64,000 bases of DNA from Morella rubra (Eukaryota > Streptophyta > Magnoliopsida > Fagales > Myricaceae), in contig CM025850.1 of assembly GCA_003952965.2 (NCBI GenBank), positions 35,053,170 through 35,117,169 on the forward strand. Reading direction: 5' to 3'. The notes beneath the pieces were generated by a model. It did not search any database. It had not been told where the DNA came from and saw only the letters and a program-made list of their open reading frames with translations. Of this stretch, positions 43,601 to 54,539 are shown piece after piece. Made by a program: the position numbers and the translations under genes. Each line of letters opens with the position of its first letter. Positions within the stretch are counted from its first letter, which is position 1.

Positions 43601-44505
43601 CTCTATAACTCTTCCATAATTTATTTTCTTCATTTTCATCAACAATATGGCGTGTATTTATTATATAAATTAATTTGGACTATTTTGCACTTATATTTTG
43701 CTTATATTTCTTTAAGTCATTAAGTTATTTTATTGTTAAAAAATTAATTTGGATTATTGTGCATTTTTATTTTGGTCTATAAATCTCCCTTAATTTATTT
43801 GTTTCATTTACTTCGTCGTTAAGTTATTTTATTGTTAAGTTACTTGATCATCGCAAGCTTGTGTTCAAACTAGTTAATTTGTATTGTTTTGCATTAATAT
43901 TTTGCACTATAACTCTTTCTTAATTATTATTTTTATTTTCATCAATGATACGGCATCTATTTATTTAATTAAATTAGTTTGGACTATTTTGCATTTATAT
44001 TTGGGTCTATAGATCTTCCTTAATTTATTCGCTTGATTTATATCACTGTTAAGTCATTTTATTGTTAAACAAATTAATTTGGATTCTTTTGAATTTATAA
44101 TTTGGTCCATAAATCTCCCTTAATTTATTTGCTACATTTACTTTATCGTTAAGTAATTTTATAGTTAAGTTACTTCAATTATCATTTATTTTGTATTCAA
44201 AACAATCTAATTTGAACTGTTTGTGTATATTCTGTCTATAACCCTTCCATAATTTATTTTCTTCTTTTCATGAGCAAATATTGGCATTGTATTCTTTATT
44301 AAAGTTTAATTAGTTTGGACTATTTTGCACTTATATTTTGGTTTGCAGATCATCCTTAATTTAGCCCCTTGATTTACTTCATGATTAAGTTATTTTATTG
44401 TTAAAGACATTAGTTTTGACTATTTTGCATTTATATTTTGATCTTTAAATCTTAAGCAATATATTTTCGTCATTTTCCTCAATAATAAGGAATCTATTTA
44501 TAAAA
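28658..44505. repeat. Higher-order satellite array: about 14 copies of a 1.1-kb AT-rich unit
   Basis: The marker GCAAGCTTGTGTTCAAACTA occurs at 29785, 30891, 32000, 33111, 34208, 35312, 36427, 37176, 38289, 39402, 40511, 41620, 42734 and 43853. The spacing is 1097-1119 bp except for one 749-bp unit. Each unit is built of related blocks starting near TTAATTTGGACTATTTTGCA, with lengths of about 100, 131 and 100 bp. These form trimers of about 330 bp, three of which plus extra partial blocks make one unit. Units in the middle are nearly identical apart from small indels, while the ends (28.7-29 kb and 43.6-44.5 kb) are more diverged. No coding potential. The array is cut by the second gap, so its full length is unknown. 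Genomic role (centromeric, pericentromeric or local) cannot be told from sequence. Confidence 0.95.
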
Positions 44506-44606
44506 NNNNNNNNNNNNNNNNNNNNNNNNNNNNNNNNNNNNNNNNNNNNNNNNNNNNNNNNNNNNNNNNNNNNNNNNNNNNNNNNNNNNNNNNNNNNNNN
44601 NNNNNN
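44506..44606. other. Assembly gap (about 100 N)
   Basis: A run of about 100 N at the right edge of the satellite array, the usual sign of an unresolved repeat. The array probably continues into it. Confidence 0.98.
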
Positions 44607-44626
44607 GCCATAGAGGAATCCTTGCA

Positions 44627-44940
44627 TCATCTTCATTTTTTCATTCTCTTACTCTAGATTGATTTGGTGTCTCTCTCCTTGGTCTTTGAATGTGGAATCT
44701 TATGGATCGGGTAGTATTCACAAATCGATTCAACTTATTCTTGATCCGATCAGATTACTGGGCTCCCATCTGATCAAGCTCATGATTTTCAGCTTTTTGT
44801 TGTAATTGCAATGGACTCTCTTTGGATGACTCGGAATCATATGGTTCATGAGAACTCTCAAGTGGACCCTTAACGAGATAGCATATTCATTAAATCTGTA
44901 TAGGGTTGAACTCTGGAAAATCACTGGCCAATATAATTAA
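44627..44940 (+). mobile_element. L1-type LINE relic (ORF2 C-terminal / RNase H linker region)
   Basis: Reading 44790-44880 on the plus strand gives FQLFVVIAMDSLWMTRNHMV followed by HENSQVDP. This is the 'DxxWxxRNxxVH' motif found near the end of plant LINE ORF2 proteins, between reverse transcriptase and RNase H. The piece is short and broken by stops on either side. It is a dead fragment whose edges are uncertain because the left side begins at the gap. Confidence 0.55.
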
Positions 44941-45990
44941 TAAATTTTTTTGGAAATAATTTTGGAGTTCAACAGGTTACAGATTGAAATTAAGAATTAT
45001 ATGAGTTAGGGATTTAATCGGTGATATTATTTTGATCCTATTGGCTCATGTGAAATATAGAATGGTGGAAGGATAGATAAGTTAATGATTGTTAGCAAAA
45101 GAGATTTAACAAATCAATCTCATCTTCGTGAGGGTAAATTGTGATATGTTAATAGACATTATCACAATTAGTAGAAGCCCAAAGTTCAGAATATAAGAAT
45201 ATAAGGAAAATAATGGAAAAGAGTTTTCATGTGATCCTATGGCCGAGATCTGAGGTCCCTAACAATCGCATGCCCTATCACAGCTAGGGTTCAGGAAAAA
45301 AAAATATAAGATAGCTTTTTCTAGACAATTGGCCATTATTACTTTGAGAAAGCCTGTCACTGCTGTTAGACGTGGAAAGAAATGAGGCAGAACGATTAGG
45401 CTGCTAAAGTTGTGGAATCTAACAATTTTTTAGGTAGTGAGCTAAACAAGACTTGAAGAATTCAAAGATTATTCAGAAAACAAAATTTTCTTACGGATCA
45501 AAGAAAATCTATAAAAATTATTCCGCAGACAAACTTTCACCTCCTTCCATCTTAGTTCACGAGCAAGGGCACGTAAACACTTTTGTAATCCTGGCTGTTT
45601 AAAGCTTTTTGATTGCGTGGGGGCAAGACTTGGCACTACGGGAATGAGAATGGCAAAAGTGGGTGGAAAATCAACCGGCAAAAATCTCAGTCAAAGAGAG
45701 AGATCGCTAGAACTTTACAAAAAGACCTTTTCTTTTTCTTTTTTTCTCTAAATCTCTACAAAAGCTAAAAAAAGCAAAGCAAAGTTTTCTTAATCACTCG
45801 AGAAGGCTCCACCATCAGAAATGGCTAAAAACAAGGGACCGCTTTCTCCCCTTTCTGAAAAAGTAGATACAATTGCCCTATTCATATCGATCGCTCTTAG
45901 TAAATAGGCCTCAAAATGTTTCAAATTAAACCTATGAAGAAGCCATTTGACTATTTTAGTCTTTCCCCCTACTATAAGTAAGCTGACTAA
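44941..45990. other. Unrecognised intergenic DNA
   Basis: No gene family recognised. An open frame of 70 codons on the minus strand (45681-45469) has no known motif and lacks splice context. Confidence 0.4.
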
Positions 45991-46219
45991 GGGGGTGTTC
46001 GAGAGTAAAAATTTTGAGGGTTAAAAATTTTAGGAGTTTTGGGATTTGTGAAAAAAGTAAAGATATTTTATGAGATTTGATGAAAAAGTGAAGAGAAAGA
46101 AGATTTAAATGAATATTATAATAAAAAGAATAAATTAGGAGGAGAGAGAGATTATTTTATAATTTTTTAATGTGGGTAGAAATTTTGAGGGGTGGAAATT
46201 TCCACCCCAGAACACCACC
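45991..46219. mobile_element. Tourist-like MITE (PIF/Harbinger type), 229 bp
   Basis: The ends are GGGGGTGTTC (left) and GAACACCACC (right), imperfect 10-bp terminal inverted repeats with one mismatch. TAA directly flanks both sides (45988-45990 and 46220-46222), the expected 3-bp TWA target duplication of PIF/Harbinger elements. The interior is AT-rich and non-coding, and the subterminal AAATTTTGAGGG repeats near the right end. Plants carry many such non-autonomous elements. Confidence 0.75.
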
Positions 46220-46264
46220 TAAAGCTTATACCTTTCCAGAACACCACCTAAAGCTTATACCTTT
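46207..46264. repeat. 29-bp tandem duplication across the right end of the MITE
   Basis: The 29 bases 46207-46235 (CCAGAACACCACCTAAAGCT and on to CCTTT) are repeated exactly at 46236-46264. The unit contains the right terminal repeat, the TAA target duplication and some flank, so the duplication postdates insertion. Confidence 0.9.
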
Positions 46265-46391
46265 TGGTAAATTCATATTACTCAATAACACAATTGTTAC
46301 TATACATATGTATCATGCATTTGACGATCATATTATTTCTATTTCTTAGGGGGGAAAAATAGTCTTCTTTGTTTTTCTTCTTATTTCAAGA

Positions 46392-47564
46392 TGTTAGCCC
46401 AAGGTTGTTCTTACAAACAATCCGTCTTGATTTTGATGATAACAAAGTTTTCAAACTTGTTTTAAGTCCTTTAAGATTTTACATTGAGATTCCTTTCCAA
46501 GATCATTACTCTTGTTAATTGATCATCTTTTATAATGCATATGTAAATGTTTTTTTTTTGGAACCATTGAAGTGGAAGTAGTTGTTGTTAAAACTCAAAA
46601 TTTTTATGTCTAAGTGTTGGAAGTGTCGACACATTGGACCATGGTGTCGACACATTGAACTAACACCCGAGACCCTTTTCAGACTAAGTTTTAATGTGTC
46701 AGCACATACAATCATGTGTCGACACATTGTGTTATTTTGCAGAAAATCTGGAAACAACGTCAACTCTTTCAAAATTGTCTCAAATGACCTCCAACGGCAC
46801 TAAAAGTTTACAAGAAGACCCTTGGTGCCCTAGAAGCTTTAAATAGAAGAAGATGGAGAGAGAAAAGACAAGAAGTGTGCGCCATTAACTCTTGCCCTAA
46901 ATTCTAGAGAGAGAAAAAGCTTTCAAAGAGAAAGGAAGCTCCACCATCCAAGAAAGCTCGTACTCCCACCTGAAAATACTGTAGCTCTCTTGTAAATCTT
47001 GTCTCTTTGCACACCTCAGTACCTCATACTTGTTTATTCAGCTTTAAGAGCCTTTACTAAGATTCCCCTTGTACCCATTCTTGAAAAACACGTGAGTGTT
47101 TGTGAAAACACTTGTCCTACTTGTTGGGTAGAAGAAATCCTCTAGGTTGTGAGGATTTGAGAGAGTGAGTTAAAGTGTAAGCTTGAAAACACTTTGTAAA
47201 AGGTTACATAGCACCCGAGAAGCTAAGGTGTACTCACCATTTGGAAAATAGTGAAGGAAGCCCAAGGAAGTCAATAGCCTTGGGGGTGGACGTAAGCTAG
47301 TGTTGGCCGAACCACCTAAAAGTACACGGTGTCATCTCTCTATCCTTATCTCCATTTATTGTTGATATTTATTTGTTCACTTGTTTGTTTATTCCTTCAT
47401 TCTCTCTATTTCCATATTAGTCCTTGTTTATATAGTTTTATTCTCCTGCTCCTTAGATCTGATCCTTAGCCTTTTGGTTTAAAAAGAAAAAGGAGAAAAG
47501 TTTTTAAAAACCCAATTCACCCCCCCCCCCCCCCCCCCCCTCTTGGGTTGTTTTTGACCTCTCA
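46392..47564 (+). mobile_element. Solo LTR of a Ty1/copia element (probably SIRE/Maximus type), fossil
   Basis: Starts TGTTAGCCCAAGG and ends in CTCTCA, flanked on both sides by CAAGA (46387-46391 and 47565-47569), a matching 5-bp target duplication. The length of 1173 bp and TG...CA ends fit a copia LTR. No internal region or second LTR is present, so it arose by LTR-LTR recombination. Inside are three close copies of TGTCGACACATT (two at 46625-46660, one near 46721), a polypyrimidine 3' part and a C homopolymer of about 22 near 47519. It looks whole as an LTR. The perfect target duplication suggests it is younger than the copia fragments elsewhere in the window. Confidence 0.82.
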
Positions 47565-47569
47565 CAAGA

Positions 47570-50500
47570 TAAGGAAATTATTTAAAAAATTAATAAAAAA
47601 AAATGTATCCTTTATCTTGCAATTCTCACTATCTCTACAATACATCTACAAAGAATCAGGATTGTCAAATTAACCCTTTTAAGTAACACTTTTAAACAAC
47701 TTAATCACTAACTAAGGATCATCGGCTAATTAATTAGATCGATAAAGAATAGGCTTCGTAACACAAATCTCAACAGTCAACTCTTTCTGTAGTAAATAAA
47801 AAATTATAGTTTTAAAAGGTAAAATTTTATCGGCTGGGATTCAATACCACGGAATGATAGCTCCCGTCAATTGCCTAAACGGGTGATTTTAGGCTTATTT
47901 AAAAACAAGGTAGAATTTTATCCAAAAATAATATATAAATACACACTTTATAAGTAAAACCAAATAGTCTATATTTGTATATAGTTGGTGCTTGATTCCC
48001 TTTCCCTTTCCTTGTTTGGTGGGCCCATGAGCTGGACCTCCCAACTCAAGATTGGGACAAAGCCGCCGAGATTTATCAGGCTGTTTTTCCTTTATGGGTC
48101 GAGCCTCATTTACCCACCCTCCATTCGCAAAGAAGCCTTAAGAATGTATTTAAATCATGTTGCGGCCCCTTACAACCCAAACACCTGTGGGCCTAACTTA
48201 CCCACCAATCTACCACAACTTTCTTTCCTTTTAATTTGTAAGGAAGTAATAAGGTTGCACATCAACAGTGGGAAAATTAGACCTGAGCAGAAGTTCTGGC
48301 TCGTACCCAAATTCCGGTTCGGTACTAGTTGTTATATCTAGGCACCGCCTACCTGGAGCCGGAGGCAATAGGCGATATCGCCATGTAGGCGGAACCAGTA
48401 ATTCTCCCTTCAACGGCCGAAAATTCTGGTTCTGGATTTTTTTTTTTTGACTGGGTCCAAAACAACCCAGTTTTATAAAATTAAACCGGTGTGTTTTGGT
48501 CTAGGGTTATGTCACCCCTCCCCCCTATGCGACCTCACTTCTCAACCCTCCTCTCCTCTCCTCTCCTCAATCTCTCAACACTCTCTCACCGCCTCTCAGC
48601 TGTCGCCACCTCTCTACTCTCACAACCACTCAGTCTCTCAAAAAGGACTATAATTTGGGCTAAAATCTAGCCCAAACTGTCCATATTTTATTTTTATTCT
48701 TTTTATCTTTCCATATTACAATCATGCATTTCTAGGAAACAACAAACACGTCTATTATATCACGGTAGATCGACAAATTATTGGGCCGAGCTGGTACTGA
48801 GTCACTTCAATCATTAATAATAAAATAATGTCTCTTCAAACTAGTTTAGAGTAAAACAAAAACAAAAAATCAGAGAGAAATATATATTTTACACATGAAT
48901 TATAGAGGTTTGATACATGGTATCCTAACTAAACTACTAATTTTGACATATTACACTAGTCAACTATAAATATTAGACACTTTGCACATTACGTCAATTG
49001 TTTTACGTTAAATTAGACAAAAATTAAATTTTTTACACCTAAAATGACCAAAATACTCCCAACAACTTATAGAATTGATAACAATACCTCAACATATCTA
49101 AAGTGAGTCAGGGGTATTATCTTTATTTCGATTTATTTTAAAAGAAAAGTTTGATCCAAGATTAGAAGTGTATAATATTAATAATTTGAAAATGCAACGT
49201 GTCAAAGTGAATAATTTAAAATTTAAAATATAATGTATGAACGAGTGAAAAGTGCATTTATAGAAAAAGAGATTTATGAGTAATAACCTAACCTGTACTT
49301 GCTTTTAGTTTCTGTTACTAACAGCGAAACAAGTTCAGATTTTCACAAAAGAAAAAAACTGTTTCCGTCAGGTAAAACCGCCAATCTCCCTGACTTTTCT
49401 TACTCAACTGTTTTTTTGTTTTGTTTGTTTTTTTTGTTTTTTTCTAAACCAAACCCTCCCTGCCAAGTATTCTCTTCGTTCTCAATTGTACTTGCCAATT
49501 GCCATTCTAAGAAACAATGGAAAAATTGTGTTAATTTATTCTTTCTTATATCCACCTATGATAAACTTAAACGTTGAATATAAGAAGTATTTTCATTCAT
49601 ATTTAATAATATTAATATTTGTTTGGATTTATTGACACCTTTTCATGCTTTATCCAATTATTAATATTTATTTTTAGTTTTATACACTATTGAGTTTATG
49701 CCCTGTAGCAGTTATTAAACAAACTTGTATTCTGCCTTTTGGATCAAAGATAAATAATAGTACATATTGTCCATTATTTTTCTGGTCTAACGTATATTCT
49801 GCCTACATAATTTATGCTTATTTGTATTTTTTATCTAGTAACTGCAGTATTGAATTAATTGGGATTTGGAATGCATTGATAATGTAATACCTCATCCCGG
49901 TAGGGTTAAGAATGCCACGACTAAATAAGCAAAAAAAAAAAAAAAAATAGTAGAATCTCAAATTCAAAAAAAAATTTGCAAATCTTAAAACATAACAAAT
50001 CTAACATTATAGTGGTTTAAAGGAATTTTGAAAATAAAACTTAGTCATGGTGCACCAATACATTTATTCTGAGCCCATACTTCTATTGTGTGGAGATTTT
50101 TTTTTTTTTTTTTTCTAAGCCTATTGTGTGGAGTTTAAATCTACCAGAGTACCCTCTATCTCCTAAACTTTTAAATTCAAACAAATGACTTCATCTCTTT
50201 TAATTCACTTTTAAATTCAAACACTCCATCGGTAACTTTTAAATTTAACTATAGAATTAGTTTTTTATCCCTATCTTAGATCTCTATCTGCAACTTTTAA
50301 ATGCAAATATAAGATTAAATCCATATTCCTACCTTTTAAAATTAAACATAAAAAAAAATCTACATCCTTAACTTATAAATCCATATCTAATCCTATATTT
50401 AAATTCAAATATACTCAATACATTTTTAAACTTTAAAAATTAAAAGTTTAAGAATAACAAATAAAATAAGAATACAAAAATAACACTGCGATTTCGGTTG

Positions 50501-51117
50501 AGGTGTTACACTTAATGTTCGTCGCTCATAAGATAACAAATATTCAATTCTATACAGATCTGATATAGGTGTTGGAAAATATATACTACAATCTGTCTCG
50601 TAGAAAAAGTAGGTGAAAAGTAAGCCAAATTTCTTAAAAATCTTAGCTTACATCTTCGGCAACTTAGACAAAATTCAATTAATGAAATTCTTTGAAGACG
50701 AAAGATATGAATCGAAATCTTAGGCCCAGGTCCTATATAAAACATTTTGTATGATTTTCTAATATATTATCTCCACTTCATTTATAATCATATCCCCCGA
50801 CGGGTTGAAACGTTGGCTCGGTCAACAAGTGTATCAATTTATCAAAGAAGCAAAATGCTTTGAAGAAGTCGGCATTTTAAGTATTCCATAACAGTCCAAA
50901 CATCAAACAGTGTCAAACAAATACAACCTGCTACAAATTTTTTGTTTTTCGCTTGATAGATAACTGGCAACACACGAAAGCAGAATCACACTAATTATAG
51001 AATGTGTCCAAGTTCAAGTGATGCAATAAACACCAGACCAACCAAAGCAGCACTGGAAAGCCATGGCAACAAGGGGATTTTGGCTCGCAGCCTGCAGACC
51101 ATGACAATGAGGGAATT
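47570..51117. other. AT-rich intergenic DNA, no gene recognised
   Basis: Holds low-complexity stretches (CT-rich near 48550-48600, T runs at 48438 and 50099-50114, an A run at 49931) but no gene or element I can name. The frames at 47985-48450 contain no known domain. At about 48340-48390 there is a GC-richer patch with GGCACCGCC and TAGGCGATATCGCC, possibly an old repeat. Confidence 0.4.
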
Positions 51118-51651
51118 TCAGCTTTCTGAGCTGCAGGATGTCTCACCAGACGAGGAGTTCTCTTGCCTAAAACGCCTTCATCTCATCATAAGCCCATTCA
51201 AGACCAGGGCAGTAATGGAGTGGTGGATTAAATCTGCTGTCATTGATGTCAGCTGGCAAGAATGCTCCGTTCTCTATCAGGAGTTTCACTGCTTCCTTCC
51301 TTCTTTCTTTAACAGCCTGTGAAGTGGTGTCCCTGGAAACCACAGAAAACAGAAGATTAACGAATATGTATTCCGTGATGAAGTCTATATAATCCCTTTT
51401 TTCCCGCAATTGTTCATTTGGTTAGAATGGGAGAACAAACATAAACAGGTAGGGAGCACAGAAGACTGCTTTATCTATTGAGGTGAATTCACTTACAACC
51501 ACAAGCACCCATCAGTTCTAGCAATTCATCCATTCATCCATAATCTCAAGATGACCACCCTCAGAGCAAGGTGGAGAGGGGTCACCCCTTTCGATTTGGG
51601 GCCCCAGGCAGCCACATTCACATCCATCCCTTGATCAAGGAGTCGCCTAAC
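51118..51651 (-). pseudogene. Decayed PIA1/PIA2-like ankyrin-repeat gene (last two exons)
   Basis: Minus strand. The upstream exon (51651 to about 51486, after a TACAAACAG acceptor) reads VRRLLDQGMDVNVAAWGP and KSKGVTPLHLAL. After a one-base loss the next frame gives GGHLEIMDE, then an 8-base duplication. The last exon (about 51339-51118) begins WTPLH across the intron and carries KERRKEAVKLLIENGAFLP and DINDSRFNPPLHYCPG with LEWAYDEMK. It ends in a frame giving QENSSSGETSCSSES and TGA at 51118-51120. This matches the small plant ankyrin proteins called phytochrome-interacting ankyrin-repeat proteins 1 and 2 (recalled from Arabidopsis). At least four frame breaks, and loss of the RGADIDARTK-type stretch between repeats, mark it as a pseudogene. 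The first exon, with the first ankyrin repeat, was not found. The intron is still spliceable, so it is a decayed genomic copy and not a retrocopy. Confidence 0.75.
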
Positions 51652-52608
51652 CTGTTTGTAGTAAAATTATATCACTTTGCGTTTAGCCAGAGTAATGAGG
51701 CCAAGGAGACTAACAATCCAGCAGCGAACAAGTTATTATAGAGAAAAGAAAGTGTAGCGCAGAGTAATTCTCAAAGTTATCAGCATAGCAACCAAGGCTA
51801 CAAACAGAATACACATAGCACCTTTCTCAAAGCATCAAATTAAAAAATGTACAAAAGAAAACGAAGAAGATAAGAGAGAGTAGGGGGGGTAGTTCACAAT
51901 GACAATTTTTAATTCATAAACTAAAACCCTGGCTATCAGCCATTAAACCACACTAAAACAGCAACTAATACCACCCTCCCACTGAAAGAGATCTACAAAC
52001 ATGCGAAATCCTAAAAAGCTTTAGAAATGCATTAGTTCTGAACAACTCTCAGCATCTTGCTGGCCCTAAGATATTAAAGCATGTTTCCAAATCTCATATA
52101 GTTGATCATACTACAGGCTTTCAGGTCAAAAATACAGTCTTCGCGTTTGGAATGACAGAGCGGCCATGTAGATTGACTATGGTTTGGAAAAGTATTGAGG
52201 CCAAGAAAGCCAACCACGAAAAAGCCATGATTCAACATCTCAATTTAGAGAAACAAGACTAAAAGACATGTTTCAATATCTCAATGTACAGAAACAAGAC
52301 TAAGTTCTTTAAGACTGGCGTTGGTAAATCTATTAGGGCCAATTTGGCAACTGTTTTACAATCAATTTAAAGACATAAATGGATCCCATACCAAAAGGGA
52401 ATACTTGGCACCTTGTTCCCAATAACTGTTTTCAGGAAACATGAACTGCAGAACAGCTGACAATGGAGAGCATCATTTAGGTATCTCTTTACGATTTGAG
52501 TGCTGAAGAACAAGTGAAACCCAGAAAAACATATGAATGAATAATGCACTTCTGATCCCAAGTAACTGCTCTTTATTCTCTCTTACCCAATCTCTGTTCC
52601 CTCTGGAG

Positions 52609-52642
<34 letters not shown>

Positions 52643-54539
52643 TTCCAGATCCAAGTATGCTTTTATACTGCATTATGGTTAACTATAAAATTTGTTGCAA
52701 TTCCTTGTTCCTAAGCAAGGCTAGGCCATATACACATAATCCTCAACTAATGTCAAGTGGCAATGGCAAAAACTCCAAAAGAAAATCTGAGCTTGTTTCA
52801 GAGACTTGTCTCAGCAAAATGATCTAATAGTACGAGAAGAAGCATATCATGTCCTTCCACATCTTCTGAGAAAGCTGAGAAAACTTGACGCAAACATTAC
52901 TCACTTACAAACTGGGAAAAAATTGAGGATGCACTTTAATACATCCAAATGATTGCATCCCAAATTGAATTAGTTAATGTTAGAAAGCGGTTTACTCTTG
53001 CTTTATGTTACGTTAGGTTCGTTATTAGTTGGCAACATCTTGTAAATGCCAGATGTACCGTGCAATAGATGTGCCATATTCTGAGCAACCAATGCATAGA
53101 AATTCTACTTTCCTGCTTTGCTTGGTCTTAACTTTATTCCATCTGTTCAGTTTTATTTTTGGGTTTTCTTTCTTTTTCTTTGATTTTAGCGTTACACTTG
53201 GGTTTCTTTTGCATGAAAATATTTGCAAGCAAAATAATTTTGTAATTTGTTAGGTTTGGGAGGGTGTGGAAGTTTAACCCAACGGAAAATCTTAAGTGGG
53301 GTCCATGGAAAATTAGGCTTGTCAAGTGAAAAATGGCTGGCCTACACTTCTTCAGAGGATTTTAGTAGTTATTTTGAACCCTCTTTTTCACAAAATAGGC
53401 CACATTAAATAAAATTCTAAGAGAAAATGATAGATTCCAAATCAAACACTGACACATGGTCCAAACACCAAATCTTTTTCTTTCTTTTTTTCGAGACCAT
53501 TTTGAGGACATCAACCAAGCACTGAAATTTAATAATTTTCTCAGAAAAAATTTACAGCTGAAGAAATTCTTTTATTTTTCATATTTTACATGGAAACAAA
53601 CTCAGCTTTACACTCACCGGGGCTAATGCCCATGACCTCACCCTCCACCCTAATCTAGAGCTCATTGGCCTGCTATATTGATTCCTACTTTTGTCTCTCA
53701 TTAATAATGCAAGAAATGAGTCTCCCCTTTCGTCATTGTCACTGATAAATTGAAATATAAGTTATCCAAGAGAGATAAACGCGAACAAAAGGGATTGTGT
53801 CAAAGTGAGAAATGTTAAAAAAGCATTCTTTTTCCATTTTTTTCTCCTGTTAGGCGTTCCAATACATGTTAAAAGTGAACATCATAGCAAAAATATCTCT
53901 TAAAAGGACAACAAATAATTAGATTCTATCAAAGAAGAAACTCTCATCGCGGGCGTACAATTCACATTTGATACAATATTAAAAAGATCGTAGATTAGGA
54001 AACACCCTCCTAAAAGACAATGTCACATTTAGTCTGTCATATAATCAATAAAGAAATAAAATGTTGCTTAGAGTCCACAACCCAATGGACTTCATATAGG
54101 CTCAATATTACCACCATTAGCATCATTCATTTAAAGAACGCTAAACTAAAATTTAAATACAGTTTAGGATCAGAAGCTTTTTAAGATCGGCGGCTCTTCA
54201 CTTAAAAGAACTTTACTCTTTGTTATCTCCCTTGTCGGGGCACAATAAATGGTTAGCAGAGTCTATTCTCTACGGATTCAATCCTAATAACTACTCTAAG
54301 ATAATTTTGTAACCGTTAATGTCCGCCTTCTCTTGGACAAGACTTCGACGGGGAATTAAGAAATTCCACACTGTTCTTGGGTGGTCATTCTCTCAGAATT
54401 TAGCCCCCTTAAGAAACTAGACGTACGTAAGAAGAAGAATATTGACTCACCCGATTTCCAAACGTATCATAACCAAGATTTAAAGAAAACCGTGTTGACT
54501 TGAATGTCGAATACTTCACGATTAATGATCTATTTTGTA
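51652..54539. other. Intergenic DNA, no gene recognised
   Basis: The first exon of the PIA-like gene might be expected here on the minus strand, but I could not find it. Contents are AT-rich DNA, a CT microsatellite at 52611-52639, and T-rich low-complexity patches at 53150-53190 and 53820-53850. Confidence 0.4.
52611..52639. repeat. (CT)n microsatellite
   Basis: About 14 uninterrupted CT units in intergenic DNA. Confidence 0.95.

Noticed and set aside
28658-44505. CRISPR-like array of repeats and spacers
   Set aside because: The repeats are contiguous related blocks without unique spacers, in plant nuclear DNA; it is a satellite.
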